Assembly: GCF_032854445.1 (NCBI RefSeq)
Contig: NC_088298.1
Location: forward strand, 20,113,295-20,177,294
Direction: 5' to 3'
DNA length: 64,000 nucleotides
Source of the DNA: Liolophura sinensis
Taxonomy: Eukaryota > Mollusca > Polyplacophora > Chitonida > Chitonidae
The notes under the pieces were generated by a model. It saw nothing but the letters and a program-made list of their open reading frames with translations, was not told the origin of the DNA and did no database searches. Shown here piece after piece: positions 48,001 through 58,322 of this stretch (positions are counted from its first letter, which is position 1; each line of letters opens with the position of its first letter). A program made the translations under genes and the position numbers.

Positions 48001-51000
48001 TTTGCTGAATTTGTCTTGAGTATAGCATCTAATTTACATGTGCCCTAATTCCTCAACCTCTCTGCAGATAAAAGAGCAACTTTCAGTGAAAATTACGCAC
48101 ATTTTTCATTTTATTATGGAGAGAAAATAACTTTGGTTGGATTGGTCAATTTCAGGGCTCCTGAAAAAGTATAATTTAATCACTCTGCACAGAATAATGC
48201 CATTAGAATACGCTTAACTAAACACCTTGGAAACATGTGAAAGGGGTGAAGAATTACACTATATGTATAATACACTAAGCTTTGTATGAAATTGGAAAAA
48301 GCGAAAATGTTTGCAAAATTAAACATTATTTTTCAAAGTGAAGGCAAATAATGGATAATGTTGTACAAATCTACAATGAAACATTTCTTGTCCTAAGCTG
48401 TTGTCTGGATGCTAAACTATTTCTTGAAAGGTTTACTTACCCTAATTCTTCAATCTTTTCAACCACCTCTGCAACCAATATGTTGAAGCATCCTACGAGA
48501 ACTAAGGGATGTAGAGAACTAATTTGTACTGTGAAGCTGGCATTTTTACTGATATAAGCGAACCTTTTTAGCAACATTTTGATAACAATTGTATGCTTAA
48601 ATTCGGCTGTAAAAAGTGCTTTAGTTGTTGTACAGGTTGAAGATTAATTAACAGACTGTTATAACACACCATTGCAAAAGGGCCTTTCATGAAATGTTGC
48701 CTCATTGGCTAATAATGTTCAGCGCAGAGATTCCCTTTTTGCAACTTGTGTGAAGTGAAGTATGTTGATTAATATGTAATGGGAAAGAGATTAGAAACAT
48801 TTCTTGTTAATTGTGTTGTGTTGTTGTTAAATGGTTACATTGTCAAATTTCCCATGTAATATTACAAAATCCAGCAGGTAGTAAGTTGTTGTGACGTTGA
48901 ACATTTGCTGTAGTGCAAAACTGGTCGAAAAATGTTGCCATCCTGTATCTCTTTTTGCCACAGATGGGAAAAGAAGTTGCCCATGAGCAAGTCATCGCTG
49001 GAAAGCACTTGGTTGTACCATGAGCTGGGGCGATGTTACCTCGAGATGGAGGATTTCAGCAAGGCTAAAGAATACGGGGAGAAGTCATTATCAGCCGCAC
49101 GAGATGCTGACGACATTGATTGGACGCTACATTCCACAGTTTTGATCGCTCAGAGTGAAGGTATGGCCTGAAAACATCAGACATTATAACTTTGGCGTAA
49201 GATTGACCTTATGACTCTGAGCATCTGAAAGCAGCTGGAAACATCTGTTGATCTATGCACACATGCAATCACTCAAAACTGCTGACTCAGCAGTTGCTCA
49301 CAGTCTGCTTTTCTAAAACTCTATCAAAGCATCAAGTTGTATCCAGGTTCAGTGAACTATGCGTTCTTGCGCCCAGTTGCTGCCCATCGTAGCTAACATA
49401 CTTGCAAACAAACTGAATGTGTTCAAACACCGCTAGATGATCACGATTACAAGGTTTTTTCATCTTTTTTACATAAGCACTACACATACATGTAGGCAGA
49501 GTTCGACCGTTGAGTTCGACTCAGATGCTTAGCCTCACAAGTTGACCTGTTAAAAAAAGTTTTAGTTTTAATTTTTGTCTCTTTTACGGCGAGTATGTAG
49601 CATTGTGTCTTTTACTGTCTGACAACTTTGCTTCCCCACCCCTTCCCCGCAGTCAAACTTAGGGAGTACCAGGGAGCTGCTGACTCATTTGAACAAGCTC
49701 TAGAGCTGGCCCAAACCCTTGGGGACAGGAAAGCTGAAGATGCCATTAAGACAGCGCTGGAAGATGTCAATGAGCAGATTGTGCGAGAAATCCGGGCCGA
49801 TGAGGAGGACAGGAAGGCTGACCGTAGTAGTCCACATGGGTCTGCAAGGTCAAGAACGTCCAATGGTCACAGTGAAGGTACAGTTTAAAGAAAAAAAATC
49901 TGAAAGTCAATTGCCTGTAATCAATTTGCACCAGTTTGAATCTTTGTTCCCCAAGAGTTGGCATGTGGGACTAGAATAGAGTGAGAATGCAGGTATGTTG
50001 ATGGTTCTACAGTATTACCTATAGGTACTAAACAGCTCTAGGTCCAACTGCATGATCAAGTCCTGCTCTTGCTGCTTCCTTTCAGGCTGTGCGTGGGAGG
50101 GTCTTCCAGCAACCTGCTGATGGTCAGGTGTTTCCCCTGGGCTATGCCCGGTTTTCTCCCACCATAATGCTGGCCGCCGTCGTATGAGTGAAATATTCTA
50201 GAGTATGGTGTAAAACACCAGTCAAATAAATAAATGAATCCAACTGCACTGTAAACTAGAATTAAGTAGGATTTCAGCCCTAAGATAGGCTTTGAGTGTA
50301 ATGATGATACATTGGCAGTATATTGCTACAATTTGCCTTGACTCATTCAAACATTGACCTAGGTGTATATTTATTTTGGCCCCGTAAAAAAAAGAAGAAA
50401 GAAAAAAAAACCTGGTGACTTTTATTTGCCTTATTTTCCCCTTAGAGCGAAGAGAACGTACAATTTCACGGAGGAGTGATCGTAAAGACTCTAGAGGTGA
50501 GTAATAACGCCAAATGAAATTTAAGTTTTATATCATTTCATGTTTTTAAAGAAAATATTTCTCTTCAGGATGAAGCAAATTTTGTTATTAAAACCTGTAA
50601 ATTTTAAATAAAGTTGACATTTTGGTTAGCTGAGCTAAAAAGCCAATTAATTTGATGGTCTCTTTCAGAGGGTAGCTTTATTTTCTTGTAAATTTACAGG
50701 CAGTTTTACATTTTTCTGAAGTTATTTAAACAGATATGTTTTTGATAAGCTGTACATACATAAATAATATAGGTTATTTAGAATCGGTCAGATGTACAGT
50801 GTAAAAATGTGTTTTGAAGGTGGAAAAAAAAATGAGACACCTGTTTTAATGCACACCTGCCAATGTGTAATTAGGGTGTAATTGATTTAGACATGTTTAA
50901 TTAAGACTATTACACTGATCTGGAATCCTGCACAATCTGGACCCTGAGTGAAGCTGGTAAGACACTTCATCATCAGACTGGGGTGCATTTAAGACTTGAG

Positions 51001-54000
51001 ATGCAGTGTTATTTTCTGTTTGATACCTGATTCTTATTTTTCTTCATTTCCTTCCATTCTTGTGATCCTTCATTTTCACAATTAATACAAGCCTGGAAAC
51101 AAAAAGCAGGCTGAGGACAGTGTCCTGCAACAAACAGTGGTTGATGTGGCAACTTTTTGGTTCTAAACAAACCTTTCATATAAATATTGAACAGCGTTTA
51201 TTTTTTAATGAGAATTTTGCTAGTTCTAGCCTTCACCACCTTAAAAAATATTTCCAGGTTTCTTGCTAATAGATTATAACTAGTTTGAAAACATTACAGT
51301 TTCCTTTTAGATGTGACATGCAGGTCTAAAAGTCCCTCCATTACTGTAAGTCTGTCAGTCTGTCGATTCGTTTGTCAGTCTCTTGTTTGATCAGATCATA
51401 TTGAGACCCTGTCTTAAAATGAGCCAGTCTGTCAAACGTTTGACATGGGTAAGGGGTCTGGGTACAAGATGACCTCAAGTGACATCAACATTTTGTGAAT
51501 TTGCCCTATGCCCCGCCAACCGGTTCTCTTATAAAATTATGTATTCGCTCAAAATTCCTCCCAAAATCTCCCCAAAATGATGCAGGTTATTAATTCCCCA
51601 AAAGAGACCCATTCTTTCTGAGCTTTTCCTTCAGATTGCATAGATAATTACCACCTGTATTCTTAAACATTTCAAACAGGTTTTCTTAAATCTTCTTTTA
51701 TCTTTTACAAACTCTTTGATATTCCCTTTTTTTCTTGTTTTTCCTAAACAGGTGGTATCTGTGCTTTATGTTGTTTGACATTGTCCATGTTTATTGCACA
51801 TGAAAATTGATGTGCAAAAAGTTTTTTGTGGTCCACAAAATCCATGAAAATAAAATTGTTAAATGGTTTTCAAGGTTTTGAGAATCCTTTATTTTGGGAT
51901 AAGTGCTTGAAAGTACTTTTTCCAGTTTTAAATGTCGTGTTTCAAATGGACTGATAAATAATCTACTAAAATAGTAGCCATTGATCTCCATCGGAATAAA
52001 ATGGTTCTTGAAAGAATTGAAAAAAAGAGTTATTAGGCCCTTTTAAGTTACTAAAAAACATTTCAAGGTCATCTTCAAAAATTGTAGACAGGCATTCCTT
52101 TATTCTTTTCCTCATGGAGGGAATTGACACTTGTTGTGAGAATAGCTTTGGAAATGTTTTATGATTTTAGTTAAATTTAATACAGCTGTGGAACTGCATG
52201 TATATAGTAAAGTAACAAACAAATGGTCATGGTATCCGGAACTAGTTTTAGTTTGGCATCGATAAAATTACATGTATTATATTATTGTGTCTATTTTTAC
52301 CTTCAAGATGAGAAGAGTGACGACTCAGGGGAGAAAAAAGACTCAAGGGAAGCAACTCCAACTAAAGGTGAGTAAAACCATTATCCTGATTAAATTTAAA
52401 ATTAAACACCTGATGCAAATTGAGTATACTATAGCTTTGTAAGCCAGGGTACAGGTGTATAAAGTTCAGAATCAATGGTTTTATGATTTGCATGTTATGA
52501 CTGATATATAGGTACAATTTGATTTTACCTGTACCAGGCGGAGCAGATTTTATGACTTCTTATGGTTTCTAAAAAATCAATGACATGGTTGTGCTTTTGT
52601 GATATTATTTGTATGAATTCACATATTGTGCTGTTTAAACGCTGTTGTGTGTATGCTTACTAACACAATGACTGCTTCGCCACAATAGGCATGGCTTTAA
52701 TGTGTATGAATGGCTTCAGTGTGTTTTAAAGGAATTTTACTTGGCTTGGAGCCATGTTTTTACTTGATCTGTTTTCGTTTAAAACTGCTGTAATTTTTCA
52801 GTCATTTTGCGCTTTTTGGTTTAGTGGCATAAACAGAATTAGGTGGGTTCATTCATGCATGTCAGTGGATATTTCTGCGCATTTCGTTCCCGAAATACTT
52901 CTAATTTTCCAAAAGACTACAAATCCAAAACTGATCTTGTTACAGCCTTTGCATTTGTAATGTTATATTAGGTTTGTGCATGTTGGAAGACAATGTTTCC
53001 CAAACAAAATAGAAGTGAGTTTCAGTAACCAGTCTTCAGGAAAGAAGTTATGCTCGCTCATATTTTGAAAGTGCTTAAATTTTTGTACACCTTTTCTAAG
53101 TGCTATCAAATTATGTAAATGCCGGTTATTAAAGAAACACAAATGGGTTGTGCTATTGAATTACTCTAATTCCTCAACCTTTTCCATAAGAAAAGGCTAC
53201 TTTTAGTGCAATTTATGCATGTTTTTAATTTCATTTTGGAGGCAAAACTACATTGGATTGATTGGCCAGTTTCTGGGCTACACAAAAGTATAGGTTTATC
53301 AGTCTACACAGAATAATGCCTTCAGAATATGTTTGAATAAACATCTTGCAAACATACAAAAAGGTTGAAGTATTACATTACTTCAAATTTTTTGTTATCA
53401 TGTGTTTTAAGGGTCAACCAAAAAGCTATTCTCACATCATAATGCTCCATTTGTAATACATGTATAATTATTGAACCATTTTGTTTTGGGTGAGCTTATT
53501 CTGTGTATGTGTACACAAATGCATGCTGGGATTGTTCGCTTACCGTCATATCGCTTCATTTGTTTTTACGTTTGTTAATTAATGCTTGGTCCGTAACTAT
53601 TACTTTCTGTTTTCTTTTTGTATCCATTATGCAAATTGCTTGCAAGCTGCTGTTTATATTGGCTGTCATTATTAATATTTGTTTTATGGCTTGGTATTTA
53701 CACATTCACTGCTGACACTGTCCATTTTTGTATGTTTTGCTGTGTTGTCCTAATTATAAATGTATTTGTTTTTGTTATAAAACTTACTCCTTCTTTTAAG
53801 ACCATTGTTAAATTGGTTTATCTTTTCTGCTTAAACTCTGATGTATGCAAGTGGTAAATGTTTGGTGAATATGCCAATCAAAAATCAATAATGAATAATT
53901 TGAATAATTCAGTTGTTTTGGAGATTGTATCATGCAATTCCCTTTATCAGGTGTGTGTCCTCAAAATGTAATTTTCAAACTAATTCATTTATTTAGCCAC

Positions 54001-54541
54001 ATTTAAACACATAATCCAAACAGTTACATTTAGTGACAAGAAATTATCAGTTGGATTACAATGGTCTCACTCAGAAGTGGCAGGCTTTCTGGCAGAATTT
54101 GATTGGTCTGTTTGAGTATAGGCCCCTATTGTCATTTGCCTGTGTTTATTGTATTGGAATGTGCTATTTATGTAAGTTTCGAACTCTGATTCTGTTGTTA
54201 TACACTTTGTTGTCTGTTTGATTTCTTGGAAAGGTGTTATTATCTAAGTATAATGGATATAGAGCAAATTCCAATTTTTGGTCAAAAATTTGTTAAATTT
54301 CATAGAAACAGAAGAACCTCTTAGAAAATCCCCTTCCCCGGAGAAACACGAAGAAGCATCTAGTAAATCCAATGAAAATGATGACCAATCAAAGGATGAG
54401 AAAGAAGCAGACATAGATCAGTCAAAAAATATAGAAAATGAGGACAATGGTAGCGTTAAAGGAGAGGAAACTGAAGATGACAAAGAGGGGAAAAGAGAAG
54501 AGGAAGAAGAAATGAAACTGTCTCAGATGAGGATGAACTGA
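35857..54541 (+). CDS. ODAD4: Outer dynein arm docking complex subunit 4 (TTC25), complete, 15 exons
   Basis: A TPR protein of motile cilia that helps dock outer dynein arms on axonemal doublets. Exons: 35857-36012, 37046-37177, 37892-38045, 39947-40008, 40502-40516, 41980-42057, 45784-45955, 46292-46513, 47336-47543, 47898-47984, 48964-49160, 49653-49877, 50446-50496, 52308-52367, 54306-54541. They give 684 aa plus TGA (human about 672). Three N-terminal TPRs (about 27-140) include FQKAEALYVLGDFETALVFF and IQKCQEAINNSIG, against human LQKAETLYTMGDFEFALVFY and IQKAQEAINNSVG. The middle has IKQLLGELYGDKEFLERLL and EFWRQQKPLYARKRDQR. C-terminal TPRs include AKSRALDNIGRVYARRGDY and WLYHELGRCYLEMEDFSKAK. 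A low-complexity Glu/Lys/Asp tail follows. The start context is accaagATGc. The microexon, exon 6 and the last three exons rest on phase rather than conservation. Confidence 0.94.
36350..36508 (+). mobile_element. SINE S1, 5'-truncated, ODAD4 intron 1
   Basis: gtatgtgggaaggttttcca through caccaatcaaataaacaaat. Confidence 0.82.
36610..36624. repeat. Poly-G run
   Basis: About 14 consecutive G residues, then cggtg, in ODAD4 intron 1; possible assembly length error. Confidence 0.8.
36643..36808. repeat. 83-bp tandem duplication
   Basis: aaattaagattgatttgaac ... ttttaaattactgtt occurs twice in a row with about two differences. Confidence 0.95.
37046..37177 (+). CDS. ODAD4: ODAD4 exon 2
   Basis: ALEFKPNDKQCLVARSRCFL and LGDAQKSLMDAEMAL match the human second TPR. 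Acceptor ccctcag, donor aag|gtgtgt; 44 codons. Confidence 0.94.
37225..37350 (-). mobile_element. tRNA-like/SINE fragment after ODAD4 exon 2
   Basis: The reverse strand reads tagtgtagtggtagaagtgt (A-box-like) and ggatcaaatccc (B-box-like) at tRNA-like spacing. Too diverged to be a working tRNA gene. Confidence 0.4.
37546..37742. mobile_element. Family A MITE
   Basis: tgtagttcttcatcttttct on the left, and atgtgaaaaggtatttaggg on the right; interior atttattcaagcatatactg. Confidence 0.7.
37892..38045 (+). CDS. ODAD4: ODAD4 exon 3
   Basis: GLFQKAEALYVLGDFETALV through QEAINNSIG, the best-conserved block. Donor ggca|gtaagta; the exon end and donor seed the 53-bp array that follows. Confidence 0.96.
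38027..39595 (+). repeat. 53-bp tandem array carrying the ODAD4 exon 3 splice donor, about 29 copies
   Basis: Unit: about 19 nt of exon end (atcaacaatagcatdggca, d = t in the exon, a in copies), then gtaagtattctgtgttgcct and cagaaatttagaca. The first copy is the real exon end (donor at 38045/38046). Almost every unit keeps ggca|gtaag or ggca|gtgag. Confidence 0.97.
39947..40008 (+). CDS. ODAD4: ODAD4 exon 4
   Basis: PESVTLEAKGDLSFFEKQEE, like human SSIKLENKGDLSFLSKQAE. Acceptor tttcag, donor gag|gtgaat. Confidence 0.93.
40502..40516 (+). CDS. ODAD4: ODAD4 microexon, 15 nt
   Basis: gaggaaaaagcaaag (EEKAK) between gggcag and gtaata, phase 0 on both sides. Including or skipping it keeps the frame, so it may be alternative. 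It rests on splice sites alone. Confidence 0.5.
40734..41152. mobile_element. Family D repeat, about 420 bp
   Basis: aaccataaatttcatccagg to ttgactttttgc. Closely matches 44902-45325 over its whole length, including gagaggaattgtagtaaaga and acaaattcccgaaggctc. No transposase and no clear terminal repeats. Confidence 0.8.
41415..41690 (+). mobile_element. Possible tRNA-derived SINE
   Basis: A-box-like gtggctgagcggattg and B-box-like agggttcaaaac 35-40 nt apart; cagtgaggcagcagcaac downstream recalls S2. Single copy here. Confidence 0.45.
41980..42057 (+). CDS. ODAD4: ODAD4 exon 6
   Basis: PSQPVEWELIPDETTEEKKP, then a Lys/Gln run, 26 codons at phase 0; acceptor ttccctcag, donor aaa|gtaact. Variable linker, not conserved. 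Flanked on both sides by long direct repeats (family D). Confidence 0.72.
42058..43960 (+). other. ODAD4 intron 6, 5' half, nothing recognised
   Basis: AT-rich sequence with several short open frames and no family, repeat or exon that I can support. Confidence 0.5.
43963..43986. repeat. (gtga)n microsatellite
   Basis: About five and a half units of gtga in ODAD4 intron 6. Confidence 0.9.
44297..44447 (-). mobile_element. SINE S1, minus strand, head missing
   Basis: tttatttatttatttgattg through gactttcccacgtaca. Confidence 0.85.
44690..44815. mobile_element. Family D fragment
   Basis: gtaaaattttcgtccctgac, agaaaggtgtttggaggttt; ends at an (aat)n run. Confidence 0.5.
44902..45325. mobile_element. 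Family D repeat, about 420 bp
   Basis: Same orientation as 40734-41152, roughly 90% alike by eye; the two copies flank ODAD4 exon 6. Confidence 0.8.
45784..45955 (+). CDS. ODAD4: ODAD4 exon 7
   Basis: Basic linker, then KTIKQLLGELYGDKEFLERL, equal to human KTVRQLLGELYVDKEYLEKL. Acceptor cttgtag, donor gaaa|gtaata. Confidence 0.94.
46292..46513 (+). CDS. ODAD4: ODAD4 exon 8
   Basis: LILDGLEYLDTRTEFWRQQK and YVLRSLEEIDE match human INYLDTHSNFWRQQKP and YILKSLEDID. Acceptor ttacag, donor gaag|gtgtga. Confidence 0.95.
46819..47081 (-). mobile_element. SINE S1, full length, minus strand
   Basis: atttatttatttatttgatt to caactgagccatggatgacc; B box and tRNA-like head on the reverse strand. About 250 bp before ODAD4 exon 9. 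Confidence 0.88.
47336..47543 (+). CDS. ODAD4: ODAD4 exon 9
   Basis: SLDKAQKTLKTVQGWSDEEI and LHSQIGNAHLEMGRYDIALD, a TPR. Acceptor tttcag, donor caaaa|gtaggt; a 36-bp array starts at this donor. Confidence 0.95.
47540..47705 (+). repeat. 36-bp array starting at the ODAD4 exon 9 donor, about 4.5 copies
   Basis: Unit aaaagtaggtatagtggggt, then ggaaaatgagggctta. The first copy begins with the last exon bases and the real donor (aaaa|gtaggt). Copies 4 and 5 keep gtaggt, copies 2 and 3 have ataggt. Confidence 0.93.
47898..47984 (+). CDS. ODAD4: ODAD4 exon 10
   Basis: NLAEAKSRALDNIGRVYARR, like human DAKSRALDNIGRVFARVG. Acceptor atgacag, donor ggcat|gtaagc. Confidence 0.95.
48042..48262. mobile_element. 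Family A MITE
   Basis: ccctaattcctcaacctctc and gtgaaggggtgaagaattac; interior aaagagcaactttcagtgaa. Confidence 0.78.
48438..48655. mobile_element. Family B MITE
   Basis: accctaattcttcaatcttt and tacaggttgaagattaatt; interior gtagagaactaatttgtact. Confidence 0.75.
48964..49160 (+). CDS. ODAD4: ODAD4 exon 11
   Basis: LESTWLYHELGRCYLEMEDF and IDWTLHSTVLIAQSE, like human LEKTWLFHEIGRCYLELD. Acceptor ccacag, donor gaag|gtatgg. Confidence 0.95.
49653..49877 (+). CDS. ODAD4: ODAD4 exon 12
   Basis: VKLREYQGAADSFEQALELA, then a basic/acidic helix, like human VKLRDFESAVNNFEKALERA. Acceptor ccccgcag, donor gaag|gtacag. Confidence 0.94.
50045..50238 (+). mobile_element. SINE S1
   Basis: gatcaagtcctgctcttgct (head remnant) through caccagtcaaataaataaat. 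Confidence 0.8.
50446..50496 (+). CDS. ODAD4: ODAD4 exon 13
   Basis: RRERTISRRSDRKDSR, 17 codons; acceptor ccccttag, donor gag|gtgagt. Basic tail, placed by sites and phase. Confidence 0.75.
50497..52307 (+). other. ODAD4 intron 13, nothing recognised
   Basis: AT-rich, no repeat family or supported exon. Confidence 0.5.
52308..52367 (+). CDS. ODAD4: ODAD4 exon 14
   Basis: DEKSDDSGEKKDSREATPTK, 20 codons; acceptor cttcaag, donor aaag|gtgagt. Confidence 0.75.
53162..53382. mobile_element. Family A MITE
   Basis: ctctaattcctcaacctttt and aaaaaggttgaagtattaca; interior gtgcaatttatgcatgtttt. Confidence 0.78.
54306..54541 (+). CDS. ODAD4: ODAD4 exon 15, acidic tail and stop
   Basis: ETEEPLRKSPSPEKHEEASS, then Glu/Lys/Asp repeats, ending EEEEEMKLSQMRMN and TGA. 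In another frame the last 15 codons read NETVSDEDELMK, also a natural acidic tail, so a one-base error or polymorphism in the A/G tract near 54500 would change the C-terminus. Confidence 0.8.
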
Positions 54542-54918
54542 TGAAGGTTTGAAGAATTGTCTCATACTCAGATGTGTAATTTCATGTTGATTTTAAAACA
54601 AATATTTTCCTTTCAGCCCTCTCACCAGTTCACCAACTTTATTAACCTTCCACACATTAGGCTGGTGTTATTTGGTGACCTTTATTTTGTGCTACGGATC
54701 AAATTTGCATCAGGTAGCTAAATGAAGTTAAGTTTTAAGTTTAGGAAAATATAGCTGCTAATTTTTTTCTTTCTTTTTATTCTCTGTGTATTTTTTCGTT
54801 GTTATGTTATTATTACCTTTAGTTATCTGCAAATTTCCACAGTTAAATTGTCTTACCCATGTATGTGTGTACGTATATGTGTGCAGTATTGTATGAGACG
54901 TCCTATTCTGACTTCTGT

Positions 54919-54990
54919 CTCCCACCATAATGCTGGGTGCCGTAATAGAAGTGAAATATTCTTAAGTAAAGGGTAAAACCAGTCAAATGA
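54919..54990 (+). mobile_element. SINE S1, 3' fragment
   Basis: ctcccaccataatgctgggt through aaaccagtcaaatgac. Confidence 0.75.
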
Positions 54991-55566
54991 CTAGATAGAT
55001 ATTGTAATAATTATCAAAGATGTCATTAGTAGTCAATAGTATTCTGCAGAAATATTTTTTCTGAATGACATTTTTATCTGCCATAGACTACTGCTTTACG
55101 TCAGAGAACTAGAGAAAATGTGGCGTCACGTTGCAGTCGATAATGGAGTCACGCAGAAGTTGTGTCAAGAGCAAGTTTCACCAATTTACTGGGTTCAAAA
55201 AATCTGAGAAACATTTATTGCAGGTTTCAGATAATTTGAAAGGTGGTATTTCAGTGGACATAAACATTGGTCAGGTGCTGCCTTTCACTTTAATATTCTT
55301 CTGTTTGTTTGTCTTTTTCAGAAAACTCAGATGTTAAAGATGCTATTTGAACCAAGCCCAAAGGAAATACAACATAGAGAAATTGAGATTTCATTGGCTG
55401 ACATCTGGGCCCTCCAGCCAATTGTAAGAAGTGTATCGTGTGGTGGGAGAGTATGTGTTGATCTTTTGAAGTTCATGATTGGCTATGACATGAATGACAT
55501 TGGATGCACATTTGTTCAAGATAATATTATTTATACAAATTATTGAATACCAATCATGACTGCCTA

Positions 55567-55572
55567 AATAAA
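55567..55572 (+). promoter_or_regulatory. Candidate poly(A) signal for ODAD4
   Basis: AATAAA within ctaaataaaaag, about 1.0 kb after the stop. Confidence 0.5.
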
Positions 55573-55924
55573 AAGTTGTTCTTACAAACTTTTTAAAAGT
55601 TTGCGTACGCTGATGGTGTTGGTTTATTGGGAAAGATTTATATCAGTTTGAAACAGATTGGTCCAAAGCTGTGATGTGCTTGTTTGTTTTTCACATTTTT
55701 TTTCCCTGTTTTTTTCCCCCTTCTGGCATGTCAGATTTATTGTTCTTGCTTAAAAGAACATAGTAAATGAAATGTGCCTGCAAAGAGAAAAATGAGTTGT
55801 TTGTCTCTTATATCACTTTGGGGTTTTGAAGATGAATGTGTTTTTACGCAGCTTGGAACAAAATTTGACTGTTTTCCTTAGCTTTCGATCTGAGCTGTTT
55901 GTCTCAAATGTAAGTGTTTTTATT

Positions 55925-56392
55925 TGGCTTGGGACCAATTTGTATATGTCTTTCCTCGGTTAAGACCAAATTGTATATGTTGTTCCTTGGTTAAGACCAA
56001 TCTGTATATGTTTTTCCTTGGTTGGAACCAAAGTGTATATGTTTTTCTTGGTTTGGGCCAAGTTATGTATGTTTTTTCTTGGTTGGGCCAAGATGTATAT
56101 GTTTTTTCTTGGTTGGGACCAAGTTATATATGTTTTTCCTTGGTTGGAACCAAGTTGTGTGTGTTATTTCTGGGTTGGGACCAAATTGTATATGTTTTTC
56201 TTGGTTTGGGCCAAGTTGTGTGTGTTATTTCTTGGTTTGGACCAAATTGTATATGTTTTTCTTGGTTTGGTTCAAGTTGTTTGTGTTATTTCTTGGTTGG
56301 GACCAAGTTGTAAATGTTTTTCCTTGGTTGGGACCAAGTTGTATATGTTATTTCTTGGTTGGGACCAAGTTGTATATGTTATTTCTGTAAAA
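55925..56392. repeat. 31-bp tandem array, about 15 copies
   Basis: Unit like gaccaagttgtatatgtttt, then tcttggttgg. As 31 is not a multiple of three, each frame sees all three readings; none has a stop, so all three plus frames stay open for 120-150 codons. Intergenic. Confidence 0.93.
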
Positions 56393-57951
56393 ACAGCTAT
56401 CACTACGCAAAAAAGTGTGATGTCAGTGCCTTTTTTCAGTTTCTTTTACATTTCAACGTTATATATTAATTATTGACGCATGATGTTTTTATAACTTAAT
56501 TTTATGAATACGCAAATTAGCTTTTGCTGATCTGAATTTGTTTAGTCCGACATTTACCTATTTGCTATAATTTGATGCCTTCCTTGAAAACCTTTTTTTT
56601 CACTTTCTCTACAGAAGTATAAATTAAAACTATTTTATGGAAAAATTGATGATACGCACTCAGCACTTTCATTAATTATGTCCTTCTTAAAATTTTCTCT
56701 TTAAATGAATTTAGAAATTTTGAATTGTTACAAATTTTAGAACTTTAGTTCATATGAAATATACTGTATTGTTACCTTATGAAATGAAATACAGGTTTTG
56801 ATATCTTACATACTTGTGAATCAAGCACTGGTTTTGCTATCTTGTATAAATGAAATACATATAGGTTTTGCTCACCTGAAATACAACGTATGTAGTGATA
56901 TATTGCATGTTGATCCATTTGAATCTTGTACAATTCCATGCTTTCTATTTGCACAAAGTAATGATGCTGTTAAGTGAAGTACTAGCCAAGCTAAAAGTCG
57001 AGTAGTGTACCAGTAGCCTGCCACTGGTTTGTCTATGGTGCATTTGTGAATTGATTTTAGAACATTGAAAGAATATTCCAGTTTGTTCCAGTGGCCTAAT
57101 GACTATATCCACAACACTAACTGCATGCACACTATCAACAGATGAATAGCACAGTGTGGTTGAGGAATGCTGGGATCATGCTACAAGTGTGCTACTGTTA
57201 AGCTTGTAGCATTCCGCTCTGAACAATTGGACTCTTTGGCACAAGTACCGTATGTTTAATATTGATGCATGTTAAGATTTGTAAGCTATGGAATGTTCAT
57301 GAGAAGTGAAGGCAAAAAAATATTTTGGGATATTATGTTTATGTATACCTCTGCCTCTTATGAATGAAATAGTATGTAAAGTGTTATAATACAGTTCATT
57401 AAGAGAAATTTTAAATACCTCAGTATTGAAATCTTGAACCTCTTTTTTTTAAATTTTATTAAAATTACATCATGATTATGATTGAATTACATTTTCCAAC
57501 TGATTTGAAATGGAGTCCCATGTAGAGAAAGAACTTGCGTATAATAATCATTGTTTTTTGGAACTCTTGTGAATATTTACACTTGGATTTTGTTTTACAC
57601 CTGTATTTTTTTTTCTACTATGGACGTAGTATTTGGATTAGTATTTGAGGGACTCTTTTTGTTGTAATCTACGTGTGATTGTTCGTATGGTTGGGCGATG
57701 CTGGAAAAAAAAGAACGCAAATATTTTAGGGCTAACATTCATGCATTACTTCTATTTACCTGTTCTTCTACATTCGCTTTTCAGTCGCAAATATATTATA
57801 TCTATAGCAAATACTGTGATAGCCAACGTCTTATTATGCTTTGGCCTTATTACATGAGCTTGTAACCTTATGACGTACTTATGACCATATTACGTATGTT
57901 TGTGACCATATTACATGTGCTTGTCATCTACTACCCCGTTCACACGGGCAA
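56393..57951. other. Intergenic, nothing recognised
   Basis: AT-rich; short open frames only. Confidence 0.5.
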
Positions 57952-58322
57952 AGTTAAGCTGGTTTAACTTGTGAAAGTGGCTTTGAGCCAATTTGGCGTC
58001 GCCCATGTGAACGTAAAGTTGGGACATTTAATCCGGTTTATTTACCCCAGCTAGCGACGTGGCTTTGAGCCAGTTTCAGGGCTTGAGCCGGTTTATCTGT
58101 GCCGTGTCAAGGGCAACTGGATTAAATGTCCCGGGGTACGTGGAGCTCAGCATGACATCGCAATTACTAAACCGGCTTAAATGTGAACGGGCAAATCCCT
58201 GAACTGGCTTAAAACTGGCTTGGCCATATTGTAATGTGAACGCACGCATTTTCACAACTGGCTTCGATTTAAACCAGTTCAAATTTGATCCGGTTTAAAT
58301 TTTGGCAGTGTGAATGGGGTAT
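57952..58322. mobile_element. MITE of about 370 bp (family F)
   Basis: Ends taccccgttcacac and gtgtgaatggggta are inverted. The interior has many copies of subterminal words (ggtttaa, aactggctt, aaaccagtt, ccggtttaa) in both directions. It is GC-richer than its surroundings. No coding frame. Confidence 0.8.

Larger units (their letters stand above)
54542..55572 (+). other. ODAD4: ODAD4 3' UTR (probable)
   Basis: AATAAA at 55567-55572 is the first convincing poly(A) signal. It contains a SINE tail (54919-54990) and two short open stretches (from 55131 and from 55331) bounded by cag and gt sites that could be alternative 3' exons; neither resembles known ODAD4. Confidence 0.5.

Noticed and set aside
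55131-55546. Additional ODAD4 or separate gene exons
   Set aside because: Two open stretches near a poly(A) signal with no homology; treated as 3' UTR, alternative 3' exons not excluded.
55924-56476. Three overlapping open frames
   Set aside because: 31-bp repeat artefact.
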